Shown piece by piece: positions 25,532 through 34,119 of a stretch of DNA of 48,081 nucleotides (the first letter of the stretch is position 1; the number at the start of each line of letters is the position of its first letter). A program made the translations under genes and the position numbers. A model generated the notes under the pieces. That model searched no databases. It was not told where the DNA came from and saw nothing but the letters and a program-made list of their open reading frames with translations. The stretch covers positions 1-48,081 of the forward strand of contig JAFWVV010000056.1 of NCBI GenBank assembly GCA_017518225.1. The letters are read 5' to 3'. Source of the stretch: Oscillospiraceae bacterium (GTDB taxonomy: Bacteria; Bacillota; Clostridia; Oscillospirales; Oscillospiraceae).

Positions 25532-26791
25532 ATGACGCGTTATCTGGAAGGAAAAAAGCTGCTGCTGCTCGGCGGTGGAGCGGACATGGTTGAAATGACA
25601 AAGCTCGCCCAGTCTATGGGCTGTATCGTTTATATTATCGATTACTATGACACGTCCCGTTCGCCGGCCAAGCTGGTTGCGGATCATTACGCGGATATCA
25701 GCATTGCAGATTATGAGGCGGTTGTCGCCTATATCCGTAAAGAGGGCATCGACGGTGTTATGACCGGCTATACGGACTCTTATCTGGCGCACTATCTCAA
25801 GATCTGCGAACTGGCAGGGCTGCCGCATTATGGATCGGAGAGAGCCTTTGGCATTGCTACCGATAAAATGCTGTTTAAGCAGGCTTGCATCGCGGCAGGT
25901 GTCGGCGTTATTCCGGGCTGCAACGCCTATGATTTTGATACGGTGGAACAATTTGCGGCGAGTAACGGCTATCCGCTGATGCTCAAGCCCACGGACAACA
26001 GCGGCTCACGCGGCGTGATTAAATGTGAAAAACCGGACGATTTGAGAGTGTGCTACGAGTATGCGTTCTCATTCTCCCGATCCGGCAATGTAATCGTCGA
26101 ACGATTTATGGATTGTGATTCCATCGGGCCGGTCTACCAGTTTAACGGGAAAAAGGCAAAGCTGGTTGCCGTTTGCGACAGAGATATCTACACGGCAAAA
26201 GGCGACGGCTCTGCGATCGTATCCGGGACGCGATATCCGTCCAAATATCTCGATCGTTACATCCGTGAGGTAGATGCCGCCATGATTGAGCTGTTTGAGC
26301 AAAACGGCTTTTCCGACGGCATGGTCAGCCCGATGGCCTTTGTGGACGATGACGGGTTTTATATGTGCGAAATGTGCTATCGTCCGAGCGGCGGTCATCA
26401 TTTCACGCTGATTAACGACCAAAATGGCGTGAACGGTCTGGCGCTGCTCATAGAGTTTGCGGTGACGGGAAAAATCGACAGCTATGACGCGGAGAAGGAG
26501 ACGCCCTATTTTTCGGATTGCTGCGGGATGATCCACATTGTCGGAGAGCCGGAGGAACAGGTTGCGCTTTATGCCGGACTGGAGGAAATTGCGGCGCTGG
26601 ATGGCGTTCTTGAGGTATGTCAGGAACTGAAAGAGGGACAGACGGTTGGTAAAGACGGAACAACGGCGCAGAATCTTCTTTCTGTCTGGCTGAGAGCGAA
26701 AACCTGGAGCGAGTATGAGCTCTTGATTCAAAAGGTCAGGAAACTTCTGGTTGTGAAAAATCCGGAGGGGCGCCCGATTGTGAGACTATAA
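25532..26791 (+). CDS. ATP-grasp carboxylate-amine (or similar) ligase
   Basis: The 419-residue protein begins with a Rossmann-like preATP-grasp domain (LLLLGGGADMVEMTKLAQ), then an ATP-grasp fold with DKMLFKQACIAAGV, PLMLKPTDNSGSRGV, VIVERFMD and a metal-binding MCEMCYRPSGGHH. These enzymes make an acylphosphate and join it to an amine or other nucleophile. The C-terminal third resembles the regulatory region of PurK/PurT relatives. The ATG follows AAGGAGGAG. Substrates are unknown; in context it may form an amide between an amino acid and the group handled by the ACP system. Confidence 0.88.
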   Translation: MTRYLEGKKLLLLGGGADMVEMTKLAQSMGCIVYIIDYYDTSRSPAKLVADHYADISIADYEAVVAYIRKEGIDGVMTGYTDSYLAHYLKICELAGLPHYGSERAFGIATDKMLFKQACIAAGVGVIPGCNAYDFDTVEQFAASNGYPLMLKPTDNSGSRGVIKCEKPDDLRVCYEYAFSFSRSGNVIVERFMDCDSIGPVYQFNGKKAKLVAVCDRDIYTAKGDGSAIVSGTRYPSKYLDRYIREVDAAMIELFEQNGFSDGMVSPMAFVDDDGFYMCEMCYRPSGGHHFTLINDQNGVNGLALLIEFAVTGKIDSYDAEKETPYFSDCCGMIHIVGEPEEQVALYAGLEEIAALDGVLEVCQELKEGQTVGKDGTTAQNLLSVWLRAKTWSEYELLIQKVRKLLVVKNPEGRPIVRL

Positions 26792-26857
26792 CGGCTGTAT
26801 GGCGGAACAAAAGCTCCTGCCGGAGGGCAGCTGCGGGAGAGAGAAAGGAGACGCTTG

Positions 26858-28192
26858 ATGGGATTGACATCGAGCCTGGCGCAAGATCTGTATAGCATCC
26901 AACACCTGAGCGAACAGGATCAACAGCAGCTTCAAACGCTCATCATCGACTTTTTTGCGGCGGCCTATGCCGGATTTCAGCAAAACAGAGCATTTCATGA
27001 ACCGGTGGAAAAGCTTGTATATGCGCAGGGCGGCACGGAAGAGAGCTGGGTGCTTTTTCAAAACAGAAAATATCCCGCCCGTCTCGCGGCATTTATGAAC
27101 GCGATTTACGGACACGGAGCAGAGCTGGATGACGGCAATAAAAAGGCCGCCGGACATGCGGGCGTCCATTTGATCCCTGCGGTGTTTGCGCTGGCAGATC
27201 GGCTGGAAAGCAGCAACGAGGACGTTTTGCTCGCACTGGCGACGGGGTATGAGGCGTATATCCGCATCTCCTCCGCCGCGCAGCCGGGGCTTGTTGCCCG
27301 GGGCTTTCACTCTACTGGAATGGCGGGAACGCTTGCCTGTGCCGCCGCCTGTGCCAGACTGTATCATCTGGACGCCCAGGGGATCGAGGATGCGATTGCG
27401 CTGGCCACGACGATGACGGGCGGCCTGCTGTCCTACGGCGATTCCAGACCGGCCATCAAGCCGCTCAATCCCGCCAAGGCTGCGGAAAACGGCGTGTTTG
27501 CCGCAATGCTGGCCAAGGAGGGCGTACAGGGGCCGACAGAGGCGTTGGAGGGACAAAACGGCTGGTTTCATGCCGTGACGGACCATGTGGAGCTGCAGTA
27601 TCTGCGTCCTTCCGACCATCTGCTGTTGCACGACTGTTATTTTAAGCTCTATCCGTCCTGCCGCCATATGCACTGCGGGATCGACGCGGCGATTGCCTTG
27701 CATCAGGAGCTGTCGGTTGAGGACATTGCGGAAATCAAGATCTACACCTATCCCAATGCGATCAAGCTGGCGGGCATACGCTGCCCCAAAGATCAGAATG
27801 AAACCAAGTTTTCGATCCAGTACACGTTCGCCTGCGCGCTGCTGCAGGGCTCGTACGGCATCGCGGACATGGACCCGCCGCGGCTGACGCCGGAGGTGCT
27901 GGCCTTGATCGAAAAATCACAGTTGATTTCTGACGAGACGCTGGAGGATCGAGAGCGCGGCGTACGAGGAACAAAAGTGGTCGTCTGCCTGAATAACGGG
28001 CAGACGCGCGAGAAAACCGTTCTGGTACCAAAGGGCGATCCGGAAAACCCGCTGAGCAGAGCGGATATTGTGGAAAAGCTCCGCGTCTGCGCGCAGGGGC
28101 AGGCGGACGAAAAGAGGCTTCAAAAGCTTGTCGGAGAAATCGAGGGCATTGCCGGGAAAAACAGGTTTTCCAATCCAATGAAAGGGTTATAA
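26858..28192 (+). CDS. MmgE/PrpD-family protein (first copy)
   Basis: A 444-residue member of the family that includes 2-methylcitrate dehydratase, cis-aconitate decarboxylase and iminodisuccinate epimerase. The landmarks HGAELDDGNKKAAGH, GFHSTGMAGTLACAA and KLYPSCRHMH are present. Family members act on di- or tricarboxylates by proton abstraction and water, CO2 or stereochemical change. The ATG follows AAAGGAG. It is 66 bases after the ATP-grasp gene and seven before the thioesterase, so it belongs to the acyl module. A second, different copy of the same length is encoded at 31.8 kb. Confidence 0.9.
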   Translation: MGLTSSLAQDLYSIQHLSEQDQQQLQTLIIDFFAAAYAGFQQNRAFHEPVEKLVYAQGGTEESWVLFQNRKYPARLAAFMNAIYGHGAELDDGNKKAAGHAGVHLIPAVFALADRLESSNEDVLLALATGYEAYIRISSAAQPGLVARGFHSTGMAGTLACAAACARLYHLDAQGIEDAIALATTMTGGLLSYGDSRPAIKPLNPAKAAENGVFAAMLAKEGVQGPTEALEGQNGWFHAVTDHVELQYLRPSDHLLLHDCYFKLYPSCRHMHCGIDAAIALHQELSVEDIAEIKIYTYPNAIKLAGIRCPKDQNETKFSIQYTFACALLQGSYGIADMDPPRLTPEVLALIEKSQLISDETLEDRERGVRGTKVVVCLNNGQTREKTVLVPKGDPENPLSRADIVEKLRVCAQGQADEKRLQKLVGEIEGIAGKNRFSNPMKGL

Positions 28193-28199
28193 GTCGGCC

Positions 28200-28952
28200 A
28201 TGACAGAAAAAGCATGGTTTTATGAAAAGACCTTCCGCGTGGGAACGAGCGAGTGCGATCTCAATGGCGCATGGCGGTTGGGCGCGCTGCTTGAAGCCCT
28301 GCAGGATACCGCCAATGAGCACGGAAAAGAGCAGCATCTGTGGTTTACAGAGATGAAAGAAAAGAATGCCACCTGGGTGCTTTATCGCACAGAGCTTGCA
28401 ATAGATCGAGTTCCGCTTTTGGGAGAAAGCCTCCGGATTCAGAGCTTTTCAAAACGACCGCGCGCGATGTTTTGTCCGCGCTATTACCGGCTGCTGGACG
28501 AGCAGGGGCAAAGCGTTGCAAGAGCCGGCGCGCTTTTGATGCTGATGGATCTTACGACGCGAAGGGCGGTTATGCCTGCTTCGCTGGGGCTTGAGATCCC
28601 GGATGCGCCGGATCTGGAGCCGACGATCAAAATTCCCATGCTTACACCGACGCTGGAGGGAGAGACGGACAGCTGCGTCTATTTGCCACAGTATACGGAC
28701 TATGACGTGAACGGTCACGTCAATAATGTTCGCTATGCGGATTGGCTGTGCAATATGCTGGGAACGCAGCTGCTGCAGGAATATGAAATAAGCGCGGTTT
28801 CCATCGAATACGGCCGTGAGATTACCCGGGGAGAGCCGGTTGAGCTCGTTTTGACACGACGGGAAACGCAATTTCTGTGTACAGGTTTTTTTGACGGCAA
28901 ACGAGCCTTTGGCATATACGGACAAATGAGATTGAGAAACTGCCGACAGTAA
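28200..28952 (+). CDS. acyl-ACP thioesterase
   Basis: The 250-residue protein is a double hot-dog thioesterase of the FatA/TesA plant-type family (pfam Acyl-ACP_TE). It carries FRVGTSECDLNG near the N-terminus and, in the second domain, YTDYDVNGHVNNVRYADWL, where Asp, Asn and His are the conserved active-site set. It should release a free acid from acyl-ACP, or act as an acyl editor. It starts seven bases after the MmgE/PrpD gene. Together with the ACP and ligase upstream it indicates a dedicated acyl pathway. Confidence 0.9.
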   Translation: MTEKAWFYEKTFRVGTSECDLNGAWRLGALLEALQDTANEHGKEQHLWFTEMKEKNATWVLYRTELAIDRVPLLGESLRIQSFSKRPRAMFCPRYYRLLDEQGQSVARAGALLMLMDLTTRRAVMPASLGLEIPDAPDLEPTIKIPMLTPTLEGETDSCVYLPQYTDYDVNGHVNNVRYADWLCNMLGTQLLQEYEISAVSIEYGREITRGEPVELVLTRRETQFLCTGFFDGKRAFGIYGQMRLRNCRQ

Positions 28953-28963
28953 GTGAGAATCGT

Positions 28964-29869
28964 ATGAATACCAAACAATTTCAATACGTTCTGACCCTCG
29001 TGAGGGAGGGCTCCTTTTCAAAAGCGGCTGAGGCGCTGAATATCAGCCAGCCCTCGCTCTCCCAGTATATCAAGAAAATCGAGCGCGAGGTTGGACTGGA
29101 GCTTTTCGACAGAACGAACGGGGAAGTGAAAATCACCGACGCGGGAAGAATTTATATTGAAGCCGGCCAGAGGATTCTTGCCATTGAGCATCAGATGGAA
29201 AACGCCTTTACCGATCTGGCGGAGCACAAGTCCGGCTCCTTGATCATCGGCGCCGCGCCCTACCGGGCCGCCGGGATGATGCCGACGATTGCGGCAGCCT
29301 TTAAAAAACTGTATCCGGGCGTGCATCTGGTGGTGCGGGAGGGCACGACGGCGGAGCTCGTAGAGGGTATGGAGCACGGCGCCTACGATCTGGCGTTATC
29401 GCTGCTGCCGGTGGATGATCAACTGTTTTTCTGCGAAAAGGTGATGGAGGAGGAGCTCGTTTTGGCCGTTCCGGCGGCTCATCCGGCGCTGCGCGCAACC
29501 GCCATGGAGGGGCGCAAGCATCCGGCTGTGGAGGCAAGAGTGCTGAATGGACAGGCAATGGTGATGCTCACCGAGACGCAGTTTATGCAGCGCCAGCTGC
29601 AAAAAATGATGCGCGAATACAATTTGAACCTGCGTCCCGCCGCTGTCGTCAAGTCGCTGGAGGCACAGATCGAGATGGTCAAGGCCGGCGTCGGACTGGC
29701 GCTGATGCCAAGCGGGATCGAGCGCTTTTGCAGCGACGGCTCGGTGCGCTTTTATTCCTTTACCAACCCGCTGCCCAAGCGCGAGCTCGTGCTGATTTGG
29801 CGAAGAGATCGGGCACTGTCTCAGGTGGCGGAGGATCTGAAACAGATGATCTGCCAGATGGAATGGTAA
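28964..29869 (+). CDS. LysR-family transcriptional regulator
   Basis: The 301-residue protein has the N-terminal winged helix-turn-helix (FSKAAEALNISQPSLSQYIKKIE) and a type 2 periplasmic-binding-like effector domain (about 90-300). LysR proteins usually respond to a pathway metabolite. The gene starts 11 bases after the thioesterase gene and precedes the transporter operon, so it is probably the local regulator of one or both modules. The ATG at 28964 is the natural start. Confidence 0.93.
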   Translation: MNTKQFQYVLTLVREGSFSKAAEALNISQPSLSQYIKKIEREVGLELFDRTNGEVKITDAGRIYIEAGQRILAIEHQMENAFTDLAEHKSGSLIIGAAPYRAAGMMPTIAAAFKKLYPGVHLVVREGTTAELVEGMEHGAYDLALSLLPVDDQLFFCEKVMEEELVLAVPAAHPALRATAMEGRKHPAVEARVLNGQAMVMLTETQFMQRQLQKMMREYNLNLRPAAVVKSLEAQIEMVKAGVGLALMPSGIERFCSDGSVRFYSFTNPLPKRELVLIWRRDRALSQVAEDLKQMICQMEW

Positions 29870-29887
29870 AGAGCCTGGGAATATGAT

Positions 29888-29909
29888 CTGCCGCTTCAGA
29901 CGGCGGCAG
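29888..29909 (+). promoter_or_regulatory. dyad upstream of the transporter operon
   Basis: CTGCCGC (29888-29894) and GCGGCAG (29903-29909) form a 7-bp inverted repeat in the 76-base gap between the LysR gene and the permease. It may be a LysR operator or an RNA hairpin; no U-tract follows. Confidence 0.4.
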
Positions 29910-29945
29910 CATAGAAATAAAACAATAGAAAGAGGGGATTAAACC

Positions 29946-31310
29946 ATGCCAGCCGCACTGACCTATCTGGCCATCATGCTCGTGGTGATCATCATCTGGT
30001 TTTTGCTGCTGAAACGCCCGGTCTACGAGGCCGTGCTGATCAGCTTCATCATCCTGCTGACGATCACGGGAACCTGGAGTCGAGTGGGCGGGTACATTGA
30101 TACCGGCCTGAAAACCTCGCTGCTGTATTCAATGACCGCATTCTGCGCGATGTCTATTCTGCTGTCAAAGACGAAAGTCATTGACAGCGCGATCGCCGTG
30201 ATCCTTGCCCTGCTGGGGCGCGTGACCGGCGGTGCGGGCTACGTTTCCGTCGTAGCGAGCGCCTTTATGGGGGCGCTGTCCGGCTCCGGGCCGGGTAACG
30301 TTATGGCAACCGGCTCCATCACCATCCCGGCGATGAAGAAGTCCGGTTTTCCCGCGGAGCTCGCCGCAAACATAGAGTCCAACGCTTCGTATCTCGGCAA
30401 CATGATTCCGCCGTCCGGCAACATTACGGCGGCTCTCGGTGCGCTGACCGGCATGGCGGCTTATGGCGAGGGATTCATCTCACAGGCGGAATTCTGGATC
30501 GTTCTATGGGGCTGCTCGCTGTGGTTCGTTCTGCAGCGTCTGCTGATGGTATTTGCTTTCTGCAAATACTACAAGGTTGTGCCGATGGCAAAAGAGGATT
30601 TGCCCAATTTGAAGGAGACCTTCAAAAAAGGCTGGCAGGGCTTACTGCTGCCGGTTATCATCCTGCTGCCCTTTGTGCTGGACTATTTCTTCAAATCTAC
30701 ATTCTTTACCGACCGGCTCGGCAAGGATGGCGCCAAGTACATGTCCAGCTCTCTGTTGATCTTCATCGGCGGCCTCGCTTCGATCTATGCGGTGATCATC
30801 GCCAGGGACAAAAAGCAGGTCACGCCGCATGCGCTTGCAAAAATGTTTGGCGACGGGATCAAAACCATCGCTCCGGCCATCGGCGTGTGCGTGATCGGTT
30901 ATATGATCGGCGCGATGTTTACCGATCTGAAGGTAACGGACGAGATGCTGGTGTTCATGGAAGGCATGAACATGGGCCGTTTTGGTCTGGTCGTGTTTAT
31001 CTGTTTCATCACCTGCCTGCTCGGCATGGTTATTCCCGGAAGCTCTCTGGTTGTCATCTTTGGCCCGGTGTTTATCACTATTCTCGCCTCCAAGGGCGTC
31101 AATCCGGTGCTGGCTGCTGCAATGCTGCCCTGCATTTGCGGCGTTATGTGCGGGATTACCCCGCCGCTTGGCCTCGGCATGTATGCCGGTATGAGTCTGG
31201 CGGGCTCGGAGTTTGGCAAGACGTTCAAAAACAACCTTTGGTGGGTGGTAGCGCAGTTTGTCATGGAGGTCATTGTTCTGATGGGCTGGCTGCCGATCCT
31301 CGGACTGTAA
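29946..31310 (+). CDS. TRAP-type carboxylate transporter large permease (DctM-like)
   Basis: The 454-residue protein has about twelve hydrophobic helices and the DctM signatures GSGPGNVMATGSITIPAMK and a second inverted half with PGSSLVVIFGPVF. TRAP large permeases import carboxylates and related acids with sodium. The ATG follows AGAGGGGATTAA. A tiny second subunit follows, but no DctP-type binding protein is encoded nearby, which is unusual. The enzymes downstream suggest an organic acid substrate. Confidence 0.85.
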   Translation: MPAALTYLAIMLVVIIIWFLLLKRPVYEAVLISFIILLTITGTWSRVGGYIDTGLKTSLLYSMTAFCAMSILLSKTKVIDSAIAVILALLGRVTGGAGYVSVVASAFMGALSGSGPGNVMATGSITIPAMKKSGFPAELAANIESNASYLGNMIPPSGNITAALGALTGMAAYGEGFISQAEFWIVLWGCSLWFVLQRLLMVFAFCKYYKVVPMAKEDLPNLKETFKKGWQGLLLPVIILLPFVLDYFFKSTFFTDRLGKDGAKYMSSSLLIFIGGLASIYAVIIARDKKQVTPHALAKMFGDGIKTIAPAIGVCVIGYMIGAMFTDLKVTDEMLVFMEGMNMGRFGLVVFICFITCLLGMVIPGSSLVVIFGPVFITILASKGVNPVLAAAMLPCICGVMCGITPPLGLGMYAGMSLAGSEFGKTFKNNLWWVVAQFVMEVIVLMGWLPILGL

Positions 31311-31323
31311 GGAGGGGGATACG

Positions 31324-31614
31324 ATGAAGGAAACCTGCAAGAAAATTTCCGAAGTATGCAAGATCATTTTCGGTTATGGCATTATGATCGTGCTCTTTGC
31401 CGGCGGCCTGACCTTCTTCGGCTATCTGCTGGCGCTGCTGATCGGCGGTGAAAAGGCGACGGCGATCTGCACCTGGATCTATAAGTCGTTCATTCCCGTC
31501 ATCATCTATGCTTCGACGGTGCTGATCCTGTTTGGCCTTGCTACCATGTATTTGGCCGGAGAGAAAGCGCTGACGCCCGGTATAAAAAACAGCAAAGACG
31601 AGGGCGAAAAATAA
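31324..31614 (+). CDS. two-helix membrane partner of the TRAP-type permease
   Basis: A 96-residue protein with two membrane helices (about 14-40 and 55-80) and a charged tail. It starts 14 bases after the permease with a strong AAGGAGGGGG site and ends at a terminator. Normal TRAP small subunits (DctQ) have four helices and about 160 residues, so this is a reduced or unrelated accessory subunit. Confidence 0.75.
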   Translation: MKETCKKISEVCKIIFGYGIMIVLFAGGLTFFGYLLALLIGGEKATAICTWIYKSFIPVIIYASTVLILFGLATMYLAGEKALTPGIKNSKDEGEK

Positions 31615-31637
31615 GCGTATTCCGTAAAAACGCAAAG

Positions 31638-31685
31638 AAAAGAACGGTGTGTTAGCTTTTTGTCTGGACAAACCGTTCTTTTTTT
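31638..31685 (+). terminator. terminator after the transporter genes
   Basis: AAAAGAACGGT (31638-31648) pairs with ACCGTTCTTTT (31672-31682), and the T-run continues to 31685. The 23-base loop contains the -35 of the candidate promoter that follows. Confidence 0.75.
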
Positions 31686-31693
31686 GTTATACT
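31665..31693 (+). promoter_or_regulatory. candidate promoter for the catabolic enzyme operon
   Basis: TGGACA (31665-31670), 17 bases, TATACT (31688-31693). The -35 lies in the loop and the spacer in the stem and T-run of the upstream terminator, so termination and initiation share DNA. Confidence 0.55.
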
Positions 31694-31734
31694 ATATAGG
31701 TAATGAGTTATCGAAATTATAAGCTATATTGCGA

Positions 31735-31760
31735 GGCAAATGACAAAAACTATATTTGCC
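31735..31760 (+). promoter_or_regulatory. candidate operator dyad before the second MmgE/PrpD gene
   Basis: GGCAAAT (31735-31741) and ATTTGCC (31754-31760) form a perfect inverted repeat with 12 bases between, about 40 bases downstream of the putative -10 and 32 before the start codon. It could bind a regulator such as the LysR protein. Confidence 0.4.
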
Positions 31761-31791
31761 ATTTTTGCCAATCAAGCAGAGGAGGACAAGG

Positions 31792-33126
31792 GTGAATCAG
31801 TCCAGAGAATTCTTGCGCGCTGTGGACAGCGTGTGGACAGCGCCGGTGCCGGAAGCGGTGATGGCAAGAGCCAGACGGAGTCTGCTGGATTATCTGGCGG
31901 TGACCTGTGCGGGGGCTGCGTTTCAGCAGGAAAAGCTGGTGCGCTATTTTGAATTCGCGCAGCCGGAGAACGGCGCCTTTCGCGCGATCGGTACAGGCAG
32001 ATCGCTGGTGCTGAAGGAGGCCGTGTTTTTGAACGGGCTGAATGCGCACGCGCTGGATTTTGACGACGGAACCAATTCTGGTATTATCCATCTGGGTTCG
32101 CCGATTTTCAGCCTGCTCATCCCGCTCTGTCAGAGATATGGCCTCGGCGTGGACGAGCTTTTAAAGGCGGCGGTCGTGGGCTACGAGGCCTCCTATACGA
32201 TGGCGGTTTCCATCCAGCCGGGGCATAAGGCGATGGGCTATCACGCGACCGGCACCTGCGGAACCCTGGGGGCGACGCTTGCTGCGAGCTATCTGCTTGG
32301 CTTCAGCGAGGAAGAGCGCTTCCAAGCCTTCGCCAGCGCCAGCGTGGCTGCCTCCGGCATGCTGAAGGTGCTCGATGACGGCAGTGAGCTGAAGCCCTAC
32401 AATGTGGCAAAAGCGGCGCTGCTTGCGCTGACGGCGTTGCAGCTCGGAAAATCCGGCTTTCAGGGACATGCCGACCCTCTGGGCGGACGCGGTTTTCTGA
32501 AGATGATGACCGGGAGAGAGGACATTGTACTCAAACCCGTTTTGCTGGATGGAAGCTATGCGATCATGAAGTCCTACACCAAGCCCTATGCCTCCTGCCG
32601 ATACACGCATCCCGCTGTTGAGGCGGCGATCCATCTGCGCGAGCGTGTAAAAAGCGCGGAGGTAGAGGAGATCGTGGTCGAAACCTACGATCTGGCGGTC
32701 AGCGGCCATGAGCACACGGAGATCCCCGGCAGCTACAGCGCAAAAATGAGCATTCCATACGCCACGGCGGCGGGGCTTCTCTATGGAAAGGCCGGATTGC
32801 AGGAGTTTTCTGAACAGGCGGTCAAGGACCCGGAGATTCTCGCGCTGACCAAAAAGGTCAAGGTTCTGGCCGACGAGGCGCTGAGCGCGGTCTTCCCCGG
32901 CGTTCAGGCAGCGGTTGTGACGATCTATACCAAGGACGGAAGCTATACTCATCGCGTGGATTTCCCCAAAGGAGAGCCGGAAAACCCGCTGAGGGATGAG
33001 GAATTCAAGAGCCGCTATGACGATCTGATGGTCTATGGCGGCGTAGATCCGACGATTGCAAACGCTGTTTTTGCTGCGGTATATTGCGCAGACACGGCGG
33101 TTGAGACCTTGGTGGAAAAGCTTTAA
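31792..33126 (+). CDS. MmgE/PrpD-family protein (second copy)
   Basis: Another 444-residue MmgE/PrpD homologue, with the family motifs HALDFDDGTNSGIIHLG, GYHATGTCGTLGATLAA and YASCRYTHPAVEAA. I chose GTG at 31792 because GAGGAGG lies about ten bases upstream; the frame is open 12 codons further but without a site. It heads the enzyme set 31.8-38.9 kb. Its sequence differs markedly from the copy at 26.9 kb, so the two probably act on different substrates or steps. Dehydratase, decarboxylase or epimerase activity cannot be told apart by eye. Confidence 0.9.
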   Translation: MNQSREFLRAVDSVWTAPVPEAVMARARRSLLDYLAVTCAGAAFQQEKLVRYFEFAQPENGAFRAIGTGRSLVLKEAVFLNGLNAHALDFDDGTNSGIIHLGSPIFSLLIPLCQRYGLGVDELLKAAVVGYEASYTMAVSIQPGHKAMGYHATGTCGTLGATLAASYLLGFSEEERFQAFASASVAASGMLKVLDDGSELKPYNVAKAALLALTALQLGKSGFQGHADPLGGRGFLKMMTGREDIVLKPVLLDGSYAIMKSYTKPYASCRYTHPAVEAAIHLRERVKSAEVEEIVVETYDLAVSGHEHTEIPGSYSAKMSIPYATAAGLLYGKAGLQEFSEQAVKDPEILALTKKVKVLADEALSAVFPGVQAAVVTIYTKDGSYTHRVDFPKGEPENPLRDEEFKSRYDDLMVYGGVDPTIANAVFAAVYCADTAVETLVEKL

Positions 33127-33138
33127 GGAGATACGAAT

Positions 33139-34119
33139 ATGAAAGACGTCAAATTGATTCTCGGCACAATGACCTTTGGGGAGTCTGTTTTCTCTCCGGA
33201 TGTGGAAGCCTTTATCAATACCTTTCTGGACGCGGGCTATGACGAGTTGGACACGGCCTACGTCTACAACGAGGGCAACTGTGAGCGCCTGCTGGGCGAG
33301 GTGCTGCCGAAGCTGAACCGCCCCTTTACGATCGCCACGAAGGTCAATCCGCGCATTACCGGACGCCTGGACGCCGAGGCGGCCTATCAGCAGGTGAATG
33401 AGAGCCTGGCGCGCATGCGCCTCCATGCGGTGGATACGATGTTTCTCCATTTTCCCGACCCGGCGACGCCGGTGGAGGGGGTGCTGGGGGCAATGGCAGA
33501 TCTGCACGATCAGGGCAAATTCCGTGAGCTCGGATTGAGCAATTTTCCGGCCTGGATGGTCGCTGACGTCTGGCATATCTGCGATAAGCACGGCTGGGTG
33601 AGGCCGACGGTGTACGAGGGCGTCTACAACCCGCTGACGCGGCGTGCCGAGGCAGAACTCAACGCCTGCCTGAATGCTTTCGGTCTTCGTTTTTATGCGT
33701 TTAATCCCATGTGCGGCGGTCTGCTGACCGGGCGTTACGGCAAGTTTGAGGATGCGCCGACCGACGGACGCTTCACGCACCGGCCGAACTATCAGGGACG
33801 CTACTGGAAAAAGAGCTTCTTTGACGCGGTGGAGCTGATCAAAACCGCTGCGGAAAAGCAGGGGATCACGAGCATTGAGGCGACCTATCGCTATCTGGCC
33901 TATCACTCCATGCTCAAGGGCGAGCGCGGCGACGCGATTTTGGTCGGTGCATCGAAGCTCCAGCATCTCAAGCAGAATATGGACACGCTCAAGGCCGGAC
34001 CGCTTCCGGCGGAGCTTGTTGATGTGTTTGAGCAGGCTTGGAAAATGACACGCGGCGACAGCCCCGAATACTTTACACTATACACGGGCAAGGGCTCGGT
34101 AGGAGGAGAACAGAAATAA
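33139..34119 (+). CDS. AKR7-like aldehyde reductase (aldo/keto reductase)
   Basis: The 326-residue protein closely follows the AKR7 family (aflatoxin aldehyde / succinic semialdehyde reductases): LGTMTFGE, catalytic Asp and Tyr in LDTAYVYNEG, Lys in TKVNP, His in FLHFPDPAT, and the C-terminal LRFYAFNPMCGGLLTGRY. It should reduce an aldehyde with NAD(P)H. The gene overlaps the decarboxylase gene at TAATG, so the two are translationally coupled. This fits a decarboxylase-to-aldehyde-to-alcohol sequence. Confidence 0.9.
   Translation: MKDVKLILGTMTFGESVFSPDVEAFINTFLDAGYDELDTAYVYNEGNCERLLGEVLPKLNRPFTIATKVNPRITGRLDAEAAYQQVNESLARMRLHAVDTMFLHFPDPATPVEGVLGAMADLHDQGKFRELGLSNFPAWMVADVWHICDKHGWVRPTVYEGVYNPLTRRAEAELNACLNAFGLRFYAFNPMCGGLLTGRYGKFEDAPTDGRFTHRPNYQGRYWKKSFFDAVELIKTAAEKQGITSIEATYRYLAYHSMLKGERGDAILVGASKLQHLKQNMDTLKAGPLPAELVDVFEQAWKMTRGDSPEYFTLYTGKGSVGGEQK

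Noticed and set aside
32161-33966. Minus-strand open frame of 601 codons opposite the second MmgE/PrpD and reductase genes
   Set aside because: It spans two conserved plus-strand genes and has no motif of its own.
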